Shown: piece after piece, positions 37,301 through 47,275 of the stretch
How positions within the stretch are numbered: position 1 is the stretch's first letter
Layout: the number at the start of each line of letters is the position of its first letter
Assembly (NCBI RefSeq): GCF_000143535.2
Contig: NC_037319.1
Location: 1,364,001 to 1,428,000 of the forward strand
Direction: 5' to 3'
DNA length: 64,000 nt
Source: Botrytis cinerea B05.10
Taxonomy: Eukaryota > Ascomycota > Leotiomycetes > Helotiales > Sclerotiniaceae
Notes under the pieces: generated by a model
The model's input: only the letters and a program-made list of their open reading frames with translations
The model's database searches: none
What the model was told of the DNA's origin: nothing
Made by a program: the position numbers and the translations under genes

Positions 37301-38346
37301 TCGATTGGATTTTCGCAAATTCTCCGAATGAATGGTACGAAGCGGGCCGGGCGGAAAAGGGGCGAATTAAATAATTTGAGTTTGTGCATCCCTCTTCCGG
37401 TCCAATTTTATAATCTGCACAATGCAATCTAACTGGAGAATATCAGTTTTGCAGGACATTGATCAAGAAGCCCGATGCCGCATTTAGGGCACTATTATAG
37501 TAGCCGCAGTGACCCTGCATTATATAGATGCGCGAAGTGGGTTATCGGGTTGATTGGAGAGTATTAAACCGGCTCGCGAGTCGTGAAACCACTTACATAT
37601 ATCAGCGCAAAACCTCCAACGGCAATAAATTTTAAACTTTTTTCCACAAGTTGGTGAACAGACTCAACAGAATCTTTTTGAAAGTGCAGATTAATTCTCA
37701 AAACGTTGCTCAGACGTAATATCCGAGTCAAGCAGTGCAGTTCATCAATACTATTATAGGGCTAGGTATCTTTTGGATGGAATCTTGGATGGAAGCTTCG
37801 GCGTATACTTCGGTTTCATCTCCTACCGCGCTTGGTACCTGATTCTAGAATGCCATTTTGATTCCCAAACAAAATTCTCACATGATGACTAGCGATGTTT
37901 GATCGATTTTCTTTGAATATCCCCACTGTTGTTGATGTTAGAAGGCACCATAAGATCTCAACCATCATGATTCCCTCCTTTGCCTCATCCCACGGCTGCT
38001 TTTCCTTTCTCTTACTTACGCCGCAAAAGGCTTACGACCATCGTATTAATCTGAAGCCAGCATAGCCTATTGTACCATTGCACATAGCTAAAGGCCTTTT
38101 ACACGTTGAAACGCCTCAGGAGCACTAGCGTACTCTAGCTTCTTCAAGCGCTCTTGAAATCCTACCTATATGAAACAAGACAGCTCTTTGCCTTCGTAAA
38201 ACGTGCTGTCTGATCTTTCTCGAAGGTTCAGAAACCCCAGATCATTAAGAGTACTTCCCCATTCAATAACATTTCAGGAATGTACTTTTTCTGAACATCA
38301 GCAGTATCACCTCCCTGCACATACAAATATAAATATATATATATCC
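37301..38346. other. intergenic: TFC4 3' flank and promoter of the six-TM gene
   Basis: 1.05 kb without a coding gene. A nine-codon upstream frame (38170-38199) precedes the next gene's start. Just before the start is an ATATATAT run. Confidence 0.5.
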
Positions 38347-39579
38347 ATGTCTTCTACAACAGCGGGAGCTGGTGAGGGCGGAGCTCCGCAGTTACCAGTT
38401 ATAGGAGTTGGTCAGAATCATAGCGAAATCCCGCCGGTCGTCAACGAAGCCGAAAAGAAAGAAGAAGGAAGACCTTTAACTCCAGGTTCAAGTGCGAATG
38501 TTACTCTGAATGGAGCAGTTGGGGGTGCGGAACACACAAACGAGGCACCTAGTATCAACGTCATCGATCCGCACAATAATACTATTGAAGAAATACCAGC
38601 ATACCTTCCGGCCGAAACCGTAGACAATGGAAATGCCATCTTCAACGCTACACAGGCTCTCGCTTCAGATTCTGACAACGCAAGCAACGCTCTTGCAGCA
38701 CCTCCGCCTTATGAAAAACTGGCACAAAAAAATCCGAAACCAACAGATCACCTCTCAATCACCATTGGACCGGCCGTTATCCTCCTATCCGACATCGTCT
38801 TCCCATGCATAATATACTACGTCTGGTTCGACATCCACCGCTCCCGCTGGGCCAAAGCTTGCGAAGCATATCCCAAAAACGAATGTCCGCTCGAAAAACC
38901 AGAATACGACAAAGACATTCTCGGCTATGCCATCATCTGTTTCGGATTCGGCGAACTCTACATCCTGATCGTGCGCGTCGCACGACTTCTCAAGTATCGT
39001 GATCTCTGTGCCCCGCTGCTCTCGAGATCCAAATGGGAATTGGATGCCACGTCTTGGGTATACGGTGTTTCGATGCTGATGGCGCTCATCCCATTTGTGG
39101 TGGGAAGCGAACTCGAGATTCCGGAACTGTATCTCTATTCTCCGGGCTTCCTGATGAGTTTCCTCGGTATCGTCATGGTGATCTCACTTATCCCGTTTAA
39201 GATTCCTATCGGTATCAATTCTCACGCGCGGGGTTCGCCCATGCGTCCATTTATATACTATGCGGCGGAAGATTTCATCGCGGTGGATGGATTGCAGGAT
39301 CGAGAGTTTCGAGTGCGATATAATGCACGATATGATTCATCGCCAGGGTTTCGAAGGATGTTTTTACATCTGACGTTGTGGTGGATTTCGGGCGTCCTCG
39401 TCTATCTGGGCTGTTTGAGCGCGGTGATTTGGTCGCTAGAATTTCATTATGCGTTTGGATTGTCGTTGGGGGTGCTGTTTGCTTATTTGGCTATTTGGGC
39501 GCTGTCGAGTTATTATTGGGTCGACAGAGTAATGAAGAAGGAAAAGCGAGCGTATGAGGAGAGGGTGGCGAAGTGTTGA
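38347..39579 (+). CDS. uncharacterised protein with about six transmembrane segments
   Basis: 410 residues, one exon; the start at 38347 (MSSTTAGAGEGG) follows an AT-rich leader. The first ~140 residues are hydrophilic and Ala/Asn/Glu/Pro-rich, ending in APPPYEKLAQ, so PPPY could recruit a WW-domain protein (such as a Nedd4-type ligase adaptor); that is inference. Hydrophobic spans follow: ITIGPAVILLSDIVFPCIIYYVWF, YAIICFGFGELYILIV, VYGVSMLMALIPFVVG, GFLMSFLGIVMVISLIPF, WWISGVLVYLGCLSAVIW and SLGVLFAYLAIWALSSYYW. A short Cys pair (CEAYPKNEC) lies between the first two spans. I do not recognise the family. It is convergent with the receptor gene 207 bases downstream. Confidence 0.8.
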   Translation: MSSTTAGAGEGGAPQLPVIGVGQNHSEIPPVVNEAEKKEEGRPLTPGSSANVTLNGAVGGAEHTNEAPSINVIDPHNNTIEEIPAYLPAETVDNGNAIFNATQALASDSDNASNALAAPPPYEKLAQKNPKPTDHLSITIGPAVILLSDIVFPCIIYYVWFDIHRSRWAKACEAYPKNECPLEKPEYDKDILGYAIICFGFGELYILIVRVARLLKYRDLCAPLLSRSKWELDATSWVYGVSMLMALIPFVVGSELEIPELYLYSPGFLMSFLGIVMVISLIPFKIPIGINSHARGSPMRPFIYYAAEDFIAVDGLQDREFRVRYNARYDSSPGFRRMFLHLTLWWISGVLVYLGCLSAVIWSLEFHYAFGLSLGVLFAYLAIWALSSYYWVDRVMKKEKRAYEERVAKC

Positions 39580-39786
39580 TGTATATATAGGATCATGGGC
39601 TTGAGGTTTAGATATTTGGATATAGGGAAATGCGGGTTCCGGCACATAAAGAACCATTAGCGAATGCCTTTAAACTTTCTTGAGATTTTGGAGATTCATA
39701 CATATCGTTATAATAGAAGATACATTTTTGGAACCTTTTCATCTTTTTTTTTGTGGGATTATTTACATGGTTTTGAAATATACATA

Positions 39787-41379
39787 TTAACAAGTGACAG
39801 CATGGAATTCCGTCATGGGAATCCGTTCCTTGCCTCCAATAGTACCGTATTCGGGTATCTCCTCCAACGACCCTCCATGAGCATGATACTCGGGAATTTC
39901 CTCTAATGGCCCTCCACGTGCATGATATTCGGGAATTTCCTCTAGTGATCCTCCGTGGGAACGATACTCGGGAATATCCTCCATCGATTCCCCATCAGCG
40001 TGATATTCGCTACTCATCACAATCCTGCCCTTTTGATCCTGGGTCAATCCTATTTCCTCCTCTTCAAGGTTCCTATTTGAACTCGTCACGCGACTATTTT
40101 GATACGCGTTTGCATCTTCCGAATCGGTTCTCCTCCTAAGTACAATCTTCCCATTCTCATCCTGAGTTAGATGCATTCGATCAACGTCAACTCTCTTCTG
40201 ATCTTCTAAATCATTTTCGTCATCTTTTACGTCGCATCCTTGCAATATAAGAGTGAGCGTTCGTCGGTTCGTGCTCTTGGCTGATTTTCCTGGACCGTAG
40301 CTTTTGCCGTCGGCACCAGATCCTAGCTTTCTGGAGGCGAGAGAGGTGTGCATGTCATTTACGAGTGGTCGCATCAGCGGGATGGATTGCACGATTATGG
40401 TGCCAGCGACCTCGGCGGAATACCAGACCATAGACAGTCCTTGGCGCCCTGGTGATTTGTTAGACTGGGGGCGTGGAGGTTGTATGGATATGAATAGGGC
40501 AAGGAATTTGAAGAAGAGGGTAGAGATGATGTCACTTTAAAAACTTACAAAAATAGTAATCATTATAGGCATCGACACTTGGATCCTCCATCCAGGCAGT
40601 TCTTACAGCTGAGATGATGGCGATCACAACCCCAAGACTCATTGTGATGCAAAGAGCGATCTTCTCTTTCAGAGATATTTTCAATTTCCATGTGACCATC
40701 CATGGGAATAGAGCCAGTATAAAGTCCGCCACAATGTTGAAGACTAGATGGCAAGGTTAGTGATCGACAATCTTATCATACGGATTTTGGCACCCACTAT
40801 TTCCCCCAACCTTGATGTTATGAGCTGCTTGGTAATCCACGCAAAAACCAGGCATCCTCCACCAGTTCTGGTATCCGGATTTACCACAGTATTTGGACCA
40901 ATCTACAAAGACTTTGAGGACGAGGAAGACGTTGAGGATGATGAGAGTGGCCACGCAAACAAATTTTTGCCAGGTATTTGTCATCCTTAGAAGAGTTACT
41001 GCAAATGCGGATTTGCTCCATGTTTGGCCGGCGGTAGTGAGGCAAGATGATATGGATACGAGAATCAGCATTCGATCATTCCAAGTCTTGACGACATATC
41101 CAGTCGCAAATTCGTAGGAAATGAATATGTCGGCTGTTAGAAGAACCACCTAGTACATGATGGTTAGCTAAACGAAGTTCGTGACTTGATATCTCAGAAG
41201 AGTGTATTCACCCAAGAAAGTATGAGTATATAGTCGTCCCACCAAAGGCCTTGCCTCCTTAGCTTGCACCAAAGTCGAAGAACAAGACACACAGTCGCAC
41301 CTCCGAAAAGGGACCAAATGCCGGCATTGACCTCTTTCTCAGGGGATACAAAATGATGAACTGCGCGCGAAGAACTCAT
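39787..41379 (-). CDS. Pth11-type fungal rhodopsin-domain membrane receptor with repeat tail
   Basis: Predicted CDS complement(join(39787..40448,40549..40743,40798..41149,41212..41379)), 458 residues. This is the fungal rhodopsin-like fold (Pth11-related, no CFEM domain in front), a putative seven-TM receptor of the plasma membrane. Markers: LWWDDYILILSW after TM1-2, W-X-K-S-A-F-A-V-T-L-L-R in TM3, FNIVADFILALFPWMV, KIALCITMSLGVVIAIISAVRT, and WYSAEVAGTIIVQSIPLMRPL before the cytosolic tail. Two junctions needed a choice. The donor at 40797 gives HNIKVGGNIFNIVADF. The acceptor ending at 40449 gives NDYYFWRQGLSMVWYS, since the other nearby AG creates a stop. The ~170-residue tail is hydrophilic and carries a 13-residue tandem repeat and two LTQDxxGxIV motifs. 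The ligand is unknown. Confidence 0.87.
39853..40008 (-). repeat. 39-bp coding tandem repeat in receptor tail
   Basis: Four full 13-residue units of the form E-Y-x-x-x-G-x-x-[LM]-E-[ED]-I-P (for example EYHARGGPLEEIP), followed by a partial fifth, EYGTIGG. Third-position differences between copies suggest an older or selected repeat rather than a recent slip. Confidence 0.92.
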
Positions 41380-43903
41380 AATAATTCTAGTAGAATTTTC
41401 ATCGTCATCCAAAGCAAGAGGAAGAGACGAAAAGTGATGGGCAAGATCCCACGCGGTTGTTGGATCTAGAATATTGTACAGATTGCGTAAGGCTAATTGT
41501 TGAGGGACTGCGCGAAGTAGATGCAAGTTTTCTAGAAATAAAACAATGGGAACGAAGGGCACGGGTCCATATCAACCCGGAGGATTTTTTGATCAATGGA
41601 TACGAAAATACCAGGACCTAGGCACCTTTGAAGATAGTTCTGGGGGAGAAGCAAGAAAGACGAAGCTTTCCATGTACAAAAGCAATGGCTTTTCCCAATA
41701 TCTATCCAATTGGGGTTCCATAAGCTTGGTAGATGAAACTGCGATGCATATTGCAGGTCAAAATACGGAACTGTCCGCGCATTCAGGATCTCAGATGGCG
41801 TTCTCTGTTCTCCTCTTTCTTCTCCTCACTCCCTTCTCTCTGGAGCGGATATCAGGTACCAAAGTTAGATCCAGACTAGAAATTTTTATATACCCTGCTG
41901 AAATCTGCAAGGGATCGATATAAGAAACGTGTCTTATGGGCCAGGCAGCTCGCTTGAATAGATTGGAGCCCCTCATCACTTTACCACATTTAGATGCACA
42001 ATAATAATGAGTTCGCAAGGTCTAGTCGGATGTTAATTAAATTATAGCATCTGAGTACGTAGAATGGACGAATCAAACAAGATAGCCGACCATCGAACCA
42101 TACACAATAGTGGAATTCTGCATGTGAATAAAGTGCAGAGGAAGAGAAGTAAAGATTACATCGCAACAAGCTTTTCCTTTTGCTCCCGTGAATGGATTTA
42201 ACAACATGGTTATTCCTTTTTGCGATGAGTAAAAAGGTGTCGTGATTACGAATTAAGGTTCTGGTGTTTCTAGTTTCGGAAAATTGGGTGTAGTAGGCTG
42301 AGTAGCACCGGCAGTATCAGTATCTAATCATAGCTAATCGCAACTAACTGTAGACTAAATCCTACAAGCTCAACTTGGTCATGGTGACCAAGACTTTTAT
42401 CACACCATTGTTCATTTTATATTTTCATGCCGGTTCTTGAAAGAGTTCGAAGGAAGGAGCTACTGTAGAAGAGCAATGCCGTGTCACACCCAAGAACTTG
42501 TCCGATGACATAGAAACATGGTAAAAGTTTAATTGGCGGAAAGCTCCTACGTCTCGGGCCGTCGTAGGATTTGGTGATACCTCCGAAAGTACCCTGAGTA
42601 ACAAATTTCAAATTTCAAGCTTTGCCGTCAGCTTTCAAGATTTTGGCAGGTACACACGGGCATTGGGAGCGTAAGGAGATGGAAACGCAGGTATATAGCC
42701 CGACATCCCCGAGAGGTTTGAAATCAGGAGTAGGAACATACCCTTGATGCGTCTAAAATTGAATTGCTTTTGAACAACAACAATACACTCGAATTATGAA
42801 GTCATGGCAATGACAATAGCAGTGGCACAATCTTGCATTGTCACATTTCTTCAAGGCATAATCCGGCGGGGAACCCTCGGGCCTCGATTAATCCGCCGGA
42901 AAGGATATTTTGGTTGTCACTCACTCCATCTTTGAATATGGGTAAAAACCTAAAATGATTAATTGGTAAGTGACTTTTCCCCATCGCATCGTTCGATTGT
43001 TGAACTCCAACCTGTGTACTCCTTAGTAGACTCATGAATGAATGCGATGATACGAACGCGAGATCTATGGTGACTATCCAAATCGTCGGGCAAACTTCTC
43101 GTTGTCAGGTACTTGCCCTCTAATTCGACACCAAAGTTCAGGAAATTAGTCCAATCTCCTAGAAATAAGATGTTGTCGCCTGCGACATTATTGTCGTACG
43201 GTCGTGGAGATTATACTCACCGTCATCTATAATCTAATCAATCTTGGTCCCCTTTTTTGAATTTGATAGATTGTACACTCGGAAAAGCTATCCGCACAAG
43301 ACAGTGTCTTGGACAAAATTAGACAAACAGCCGCATATATAGAGGAAGGCGCAGCATTACAAATACAAAATCAGCTGACTTTGACTTTGGCATGGCATAA
43401 CAATACCCATTCTGCTAGATAAACTTTCGCTGTTACTATCCGAGTGGTGTGATTTCAGATATCGGAGTGCTTTGTTTTCAGTATTCTCGGGAGAATGACC
43501 ATCCGGTCGCAAAGAGGTCGGCCGTGTTGGTAGAGACAACATCAAGCTGGATATGCTCTTGCAATGAGTAATACCACAGCTATTTTATATGCTGTTGGTT
43601 GCTATATTCATAGAAAGTCGGATGTCTTACTATAACCCTCGTTTCTAACAGCTGTTATCATGGCTGCCAACACCAGTATCTATAATTATGAAAAAGATAC
43701 GTATGTGCTCCCGAAACTGTGGCTCGGATGCTCTTGATGCCAATTGTTACACTATGGAAAGTATATAAGATATTGTCCTGTCAGTTCATATTTGATAAGC
43801 CAGACTTATCTTTTCTTTTGACTCCTTACAACATACTCCTTGAATTAGTACCATGCTCTTATGGTACGATTGCCTGATTACCTACCGCCCCTTATCTTCC
43901 AAC
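41380..43903. other. intergenic upstream of the receptor gene
   Basis: 2.5 kb. A 125-codon plus frame at 41546-41923 has no recognised features. An inverted repeat TCCGGCGG...CCGCCGGA lies at 42862-42900. Nothing else supportable was seen. Confidence 0.45.
43762..43769 (+). promoter_or_regulatory. TATA box upstream of the secreted-protein ORF
   Basis: TATATAAG, 142 bases before the ATG at 43904. The same octamer precedes the small cysteine-rich gene at 52879. Confidence 0.5.
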
Positions 43904-44632
43904 ATGCACCGCTTCTTCCAAATCGCTACCTTTCTCCTCACATTACTCCTCGTAGCCACACATGACAGGAACATCCCTAATAGCGTCAATAAAGACATGT
44001 CAAAGCTCAGCTCTGATCTGACAACTACCAGTACCATCACCGATTCCATCGAGCGTAGAGATTAGACTTTCACAATATGGGGAACTGGCCGTAGCGAGTA
44101 TTCTAGCAACACGAGCATCGAACCTCGAGCTTTGTATGTGTCTGAGACTCCCTCTTTTGCAGATGGGTTCCCTACTACCACAATCACGGACGCAATGACT
44201 ACCCCATTGGTAGCTCGTGACGACACTGTGACACAGGGCAGTGATATCTTGTACATCCCCAATCCATGTACCTTTGGCTTGGTTGTTGCAGCTACCATGT
44301 CTCTTATTAGTCCTGGCTCATCATCAACCATCGATCCAGATTCAAAGCCCGGGAAAGTTGACCCAAAGTACTATGGGGATTCTACCATCTTTTGGGTATC
44401 TGGGATTATGCTAAGCAGAGCCAACCCGGGGTATATGCACACGATCGTTATGTTTTATGATTTTGGTTATGTTTATGTTTATGATTATGGGTTTATCAAG
44501 CTTGGACCTGGTAATTGTTTAGCCTGGATACCACGGATTTTGATCAGTGGTTCAAATGTCTCTCCTTTCCCTTCTCTCAAAGATCTGTCTCTGCGTTTTG
44601 AGTATTGGTACTGCGTGATTCTTAAGTTTTGA
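43904..44632 (+). pseudogene. small secreted protein, possibly interrupted by an in-frame stop
   Basis: An ATG at 43904 (or 43853 in the same frame) opens a signal-peptide-like start (RFFQIATFLLTLLLVATHD). The frame meets TAG at 44063-44065, then continues open in the same frame to 44632. The parts on either side of the stop share a motif: STITDSIERRD before it and TTITDAMTTPLVARDD after it. This suggests one original or spliced protein. Dibasic/Arg sites could be Kex2-like cleavage points (inference). Explanations: a nonsense-mutated pseudogene; a 108-base in-frame intron with a weak donor (GTCAAA at 43999) ending at TAG 44106; or a genuine 53-residue product. The 3' part becomes Tyr/Phe-rich low complexity. 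I do not recognise the family. Confidence 0.4.
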
Positions 44633-45614
44633 GGCCTGTACTTCTTGTTCTGTTATCAACGTTTTGCTTTTGAAATATTGCATCTCCCTCATTGGATATT
44701 CATTATCTCCAAACTTCTTCCATAGTTCTTAACAATCACAATACAGCGAGATTGACTATGACCTTGCCAGCAGTCAAAATGTGTAACCCCAATGATAGCA
44801 TAGTATCCATATGACCTGTGACCTGTGACCTGTGACCTTTGACCTTTGACCTTCTAGTCCTCAACTCACAGCCACGAGAGTTCCTTGTATTTGGGCGCAA
44901 GTCAATGTTAATTGTTCATCTGATTTACTACTCTCGCTCAAAAAGGGGTTGCTGCACATCTGTAAAGGACAATGTAACAAATTGAAAATTTCTCTATAAG
45001 CAGATCTCGCTCCCCACTCAGATTATTAACTCTTTCAAGACAAGTTTTGTTGCATCTCTGTCTGAAAAGAACAGGAAAGAATAGAATTTTTTTTTTTCTT
45101 ACACCTTCACTACATATATAATTTCGTATCTCTTATCTATAACCTATCTTAGAATGCTTTAAGAGATAATAGATAAGTAGGTAGTTTACACATATAGTTC
45201 TCCGCTGGTATGAAACCTAGTTACCTCTTTCCAAAACAAATAAATGTTGAATACGTAGTCATGATTGAGTTTTACTAACATGTATGTCAAGAGAAACCTT
45301 CCGCCAAGTTTGAGGGGTCACCGGGGAGTCGTGATTGAGTTCACCGGGAGCGCAAATACAATACCAGACTCGAAATCGCGCTAAAATATATCCCTGCCAA
45401 ACGCGTCCCCCGCAATTCTCTGTCAACATCTTCAACTTCGATTCTACAAGGGATTCCACGCAGTAGAATTACTCTTCTCCTTGTGGCATTACTTAGTTAA
45501 TTGTTTGTACTGATTATCTTTGGATTCTCTAACATTATCCGCGGCTTATTTAAATATTCGGAATAGCCATTGTCGTCTTTTCCTCACCGGCGCAAACTAA
45601 TATTCACCACAACT
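44633..45614. other. intergenic: MIS12 promoter region
   Basis: 982 bases; contains the TGACCTK heptamer array and AT-rich tracts. No coding gene seen. Confidence 0.5.
44812..44853. repeat. TGACCTG/TGACCTT heptamer tandem array
   Basis: Six perfect head-to-tail heptamers: three TGACCTG, then three TGACCTT. It lies about 760 bases upstream of the MIS12 start. Confidence 0.97.
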
Positions 45615-46726
45615 ATGAGTGCCGCAGACACTGCTCTCCTCACGGAGCATTTGACATACAGACCCATTGTAAGTTGTTGAGATGTGATCATACTGACACT
45701 GCCCAATTTGAATATTGCCTATCTCTAACATCATCGTAGGCCGTCATCGACGACATAATAAACAGTATCAATCTCCTGGCCTTCCGGGCCATCGATGCGC
45801 TCGAAAAAGGTCTTTTCGCCGCCCCTCCCTCCTCAATTGGATTCACACCCACATCCACTCTGTCTGCCGAAGAAGTTGCGACACAATGTCAACACGAGAT
45901 CGAAAACGGAGTCTACAAGTTGGAAACATTGCTCAACGCGAAAATTGACAAGAATTTCGATAAGATGGAAATTTATTTGCTGAGGAACGTTTTTGCTGTG
46001 CCGCCGGATGTTAAGGATTGGATACGATTGAGTCATTATGAAGGATTGGATTTTAGGAGTGTGGAGGAAAATGGAGAGGGGGCGGATGGGGTGCCCACGT
46101 CGGAAACGGTTACGTTGCAGAGGAAGAGGTTGAGGGAGACGATGAAATTGAATGCGGTGTTGAGGGCAGAGAAGGAGAGGAATGAAAGAACTATTGCGGC
46201 ATTGAAAGGAATCATATCGCCAAGTCCAAGTTCGGCTAAGAAAACTGTCAAGGCTGAGGATGGCACGGAGATGGAAGTCGATGTGGAGGATGATGAGCGC
46301 CCCTCATTGGCATTCTTGCAGAAAAAGGGCAATTTGACGAAGGATGGAAAACATCCTATTGCGACTACGACCGAATTCGCCTTGGCGCAATTGCCTGCGC
46401 TCAAGCAGTTACTGGATAATCTAGGACCAAGGCTGAAAGAGTTATCAGAAGGCGACGGCATGGCTGGAATGGTGGGAGAGCAAGAGAAGAGTTGGAGACG
46501 AGAAAGATTAGAATTCATTGAAAAGGAAACGAGACGACATCTTGAAAACGTGCGAGGCTTAGAACTAGGTTCGCAAGGTGAAGTGAGAGATGGGGAATGG
46601 CAGGGCGAGGGAAGGAAACTCGGGAACGGAGAAGTGGAGGATTTAGAAAAGGTTGTAGGGATGTTTGAAAGTCATGCTGCACCACCAGAAGACGGAGATG
46701 GAGATGCGATGGATGAGGGAGCGTAA
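45615..46726 (+). CDS. MIS12: kinetochore protein Mis12/Mtw1
   Basis: Predicted CDS join(45615..45668,45740..46726), 346 residues. Mis12/Mtw1 is the core subunit of the MIND complex, linking CENP-C/inner kinetochore to Ndc80 and KNL1. The N-terminus LLTEHLTYRPIAVIDDIINSIN, formed across the intron, and the following CQHEIENGVYKLETLLNAKIDKNFDKMEIYLLRNVFAVP are the conserved Mis12 head. Helical, probably coiled-coil segments follow (LQRKRLRETMKLNAVLRAEK). The tail is acidic (ESHAAPPEDGDGDAMDEGA). The length fits fungal Mis12. Nothing is broken. Confidence 0.9.
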
Positions 46727-47275
46727 ATTCGTTATTAGTAGCACAATTCGTGAGGTTGATATTGGCGTTTTAAGGATATACCCGAGGGTGGGCTGATTAA
46801 CTGGCGATTTAAAAGCGCGGATGAACATGTCGTTTTATACATATACATACAGCTCTGCAATAGTCTAGTTTTTTGAAACCTGAGATTGAAGAAATAGGAG
46901 AAGGATCTAGCACCTAGCTGGGAAGCATTACAGCGATATCTTCTACGAATATGCCAATCCTTGCTAGTGAGTTGGATGTATTGCATTGCAGAACGCTTTA
47001 CTCGATCATTATTATCCGAGAAAAAGAAAATAAGAGCCTCACAAACTTCACAGAAAAGTAGTCTTGATTAACTAGTATTAAAGCCACACCCCTATGATGC
47101 CATTACTCCCCACATCTTCGCTGGATACATATCCGATGCAATATTATCAATCAATTTCCCTCTATCCCTAGAAAATTCTCTCTAAAACGCCCCGCATATG
47201 CATTTATCAACACCCATAACGCAGACCAGCATGTTCTCATTGTAAAACTCCCAATTCCATGCACTCCCCAAATAA
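46727..47275. other. convergent intergenic
   Basis: 549 bases between the MIS12 and S41 peptidase 3' ends; no gene or notable structure seen. Confidence 0.5.

Noticed and set aside
41546..41923. 125-codon plus frame divergent from the receptor gene
   Set aside because: No domain, no clear promoter; composition unremarkable. It could be real but I cannot support it.
44110..44130. tRNA B-box-like GGTTCGATGC on the minus strand
   Set aside because: Lacks the final CC, and no cloverleaf or A-box was found around it.
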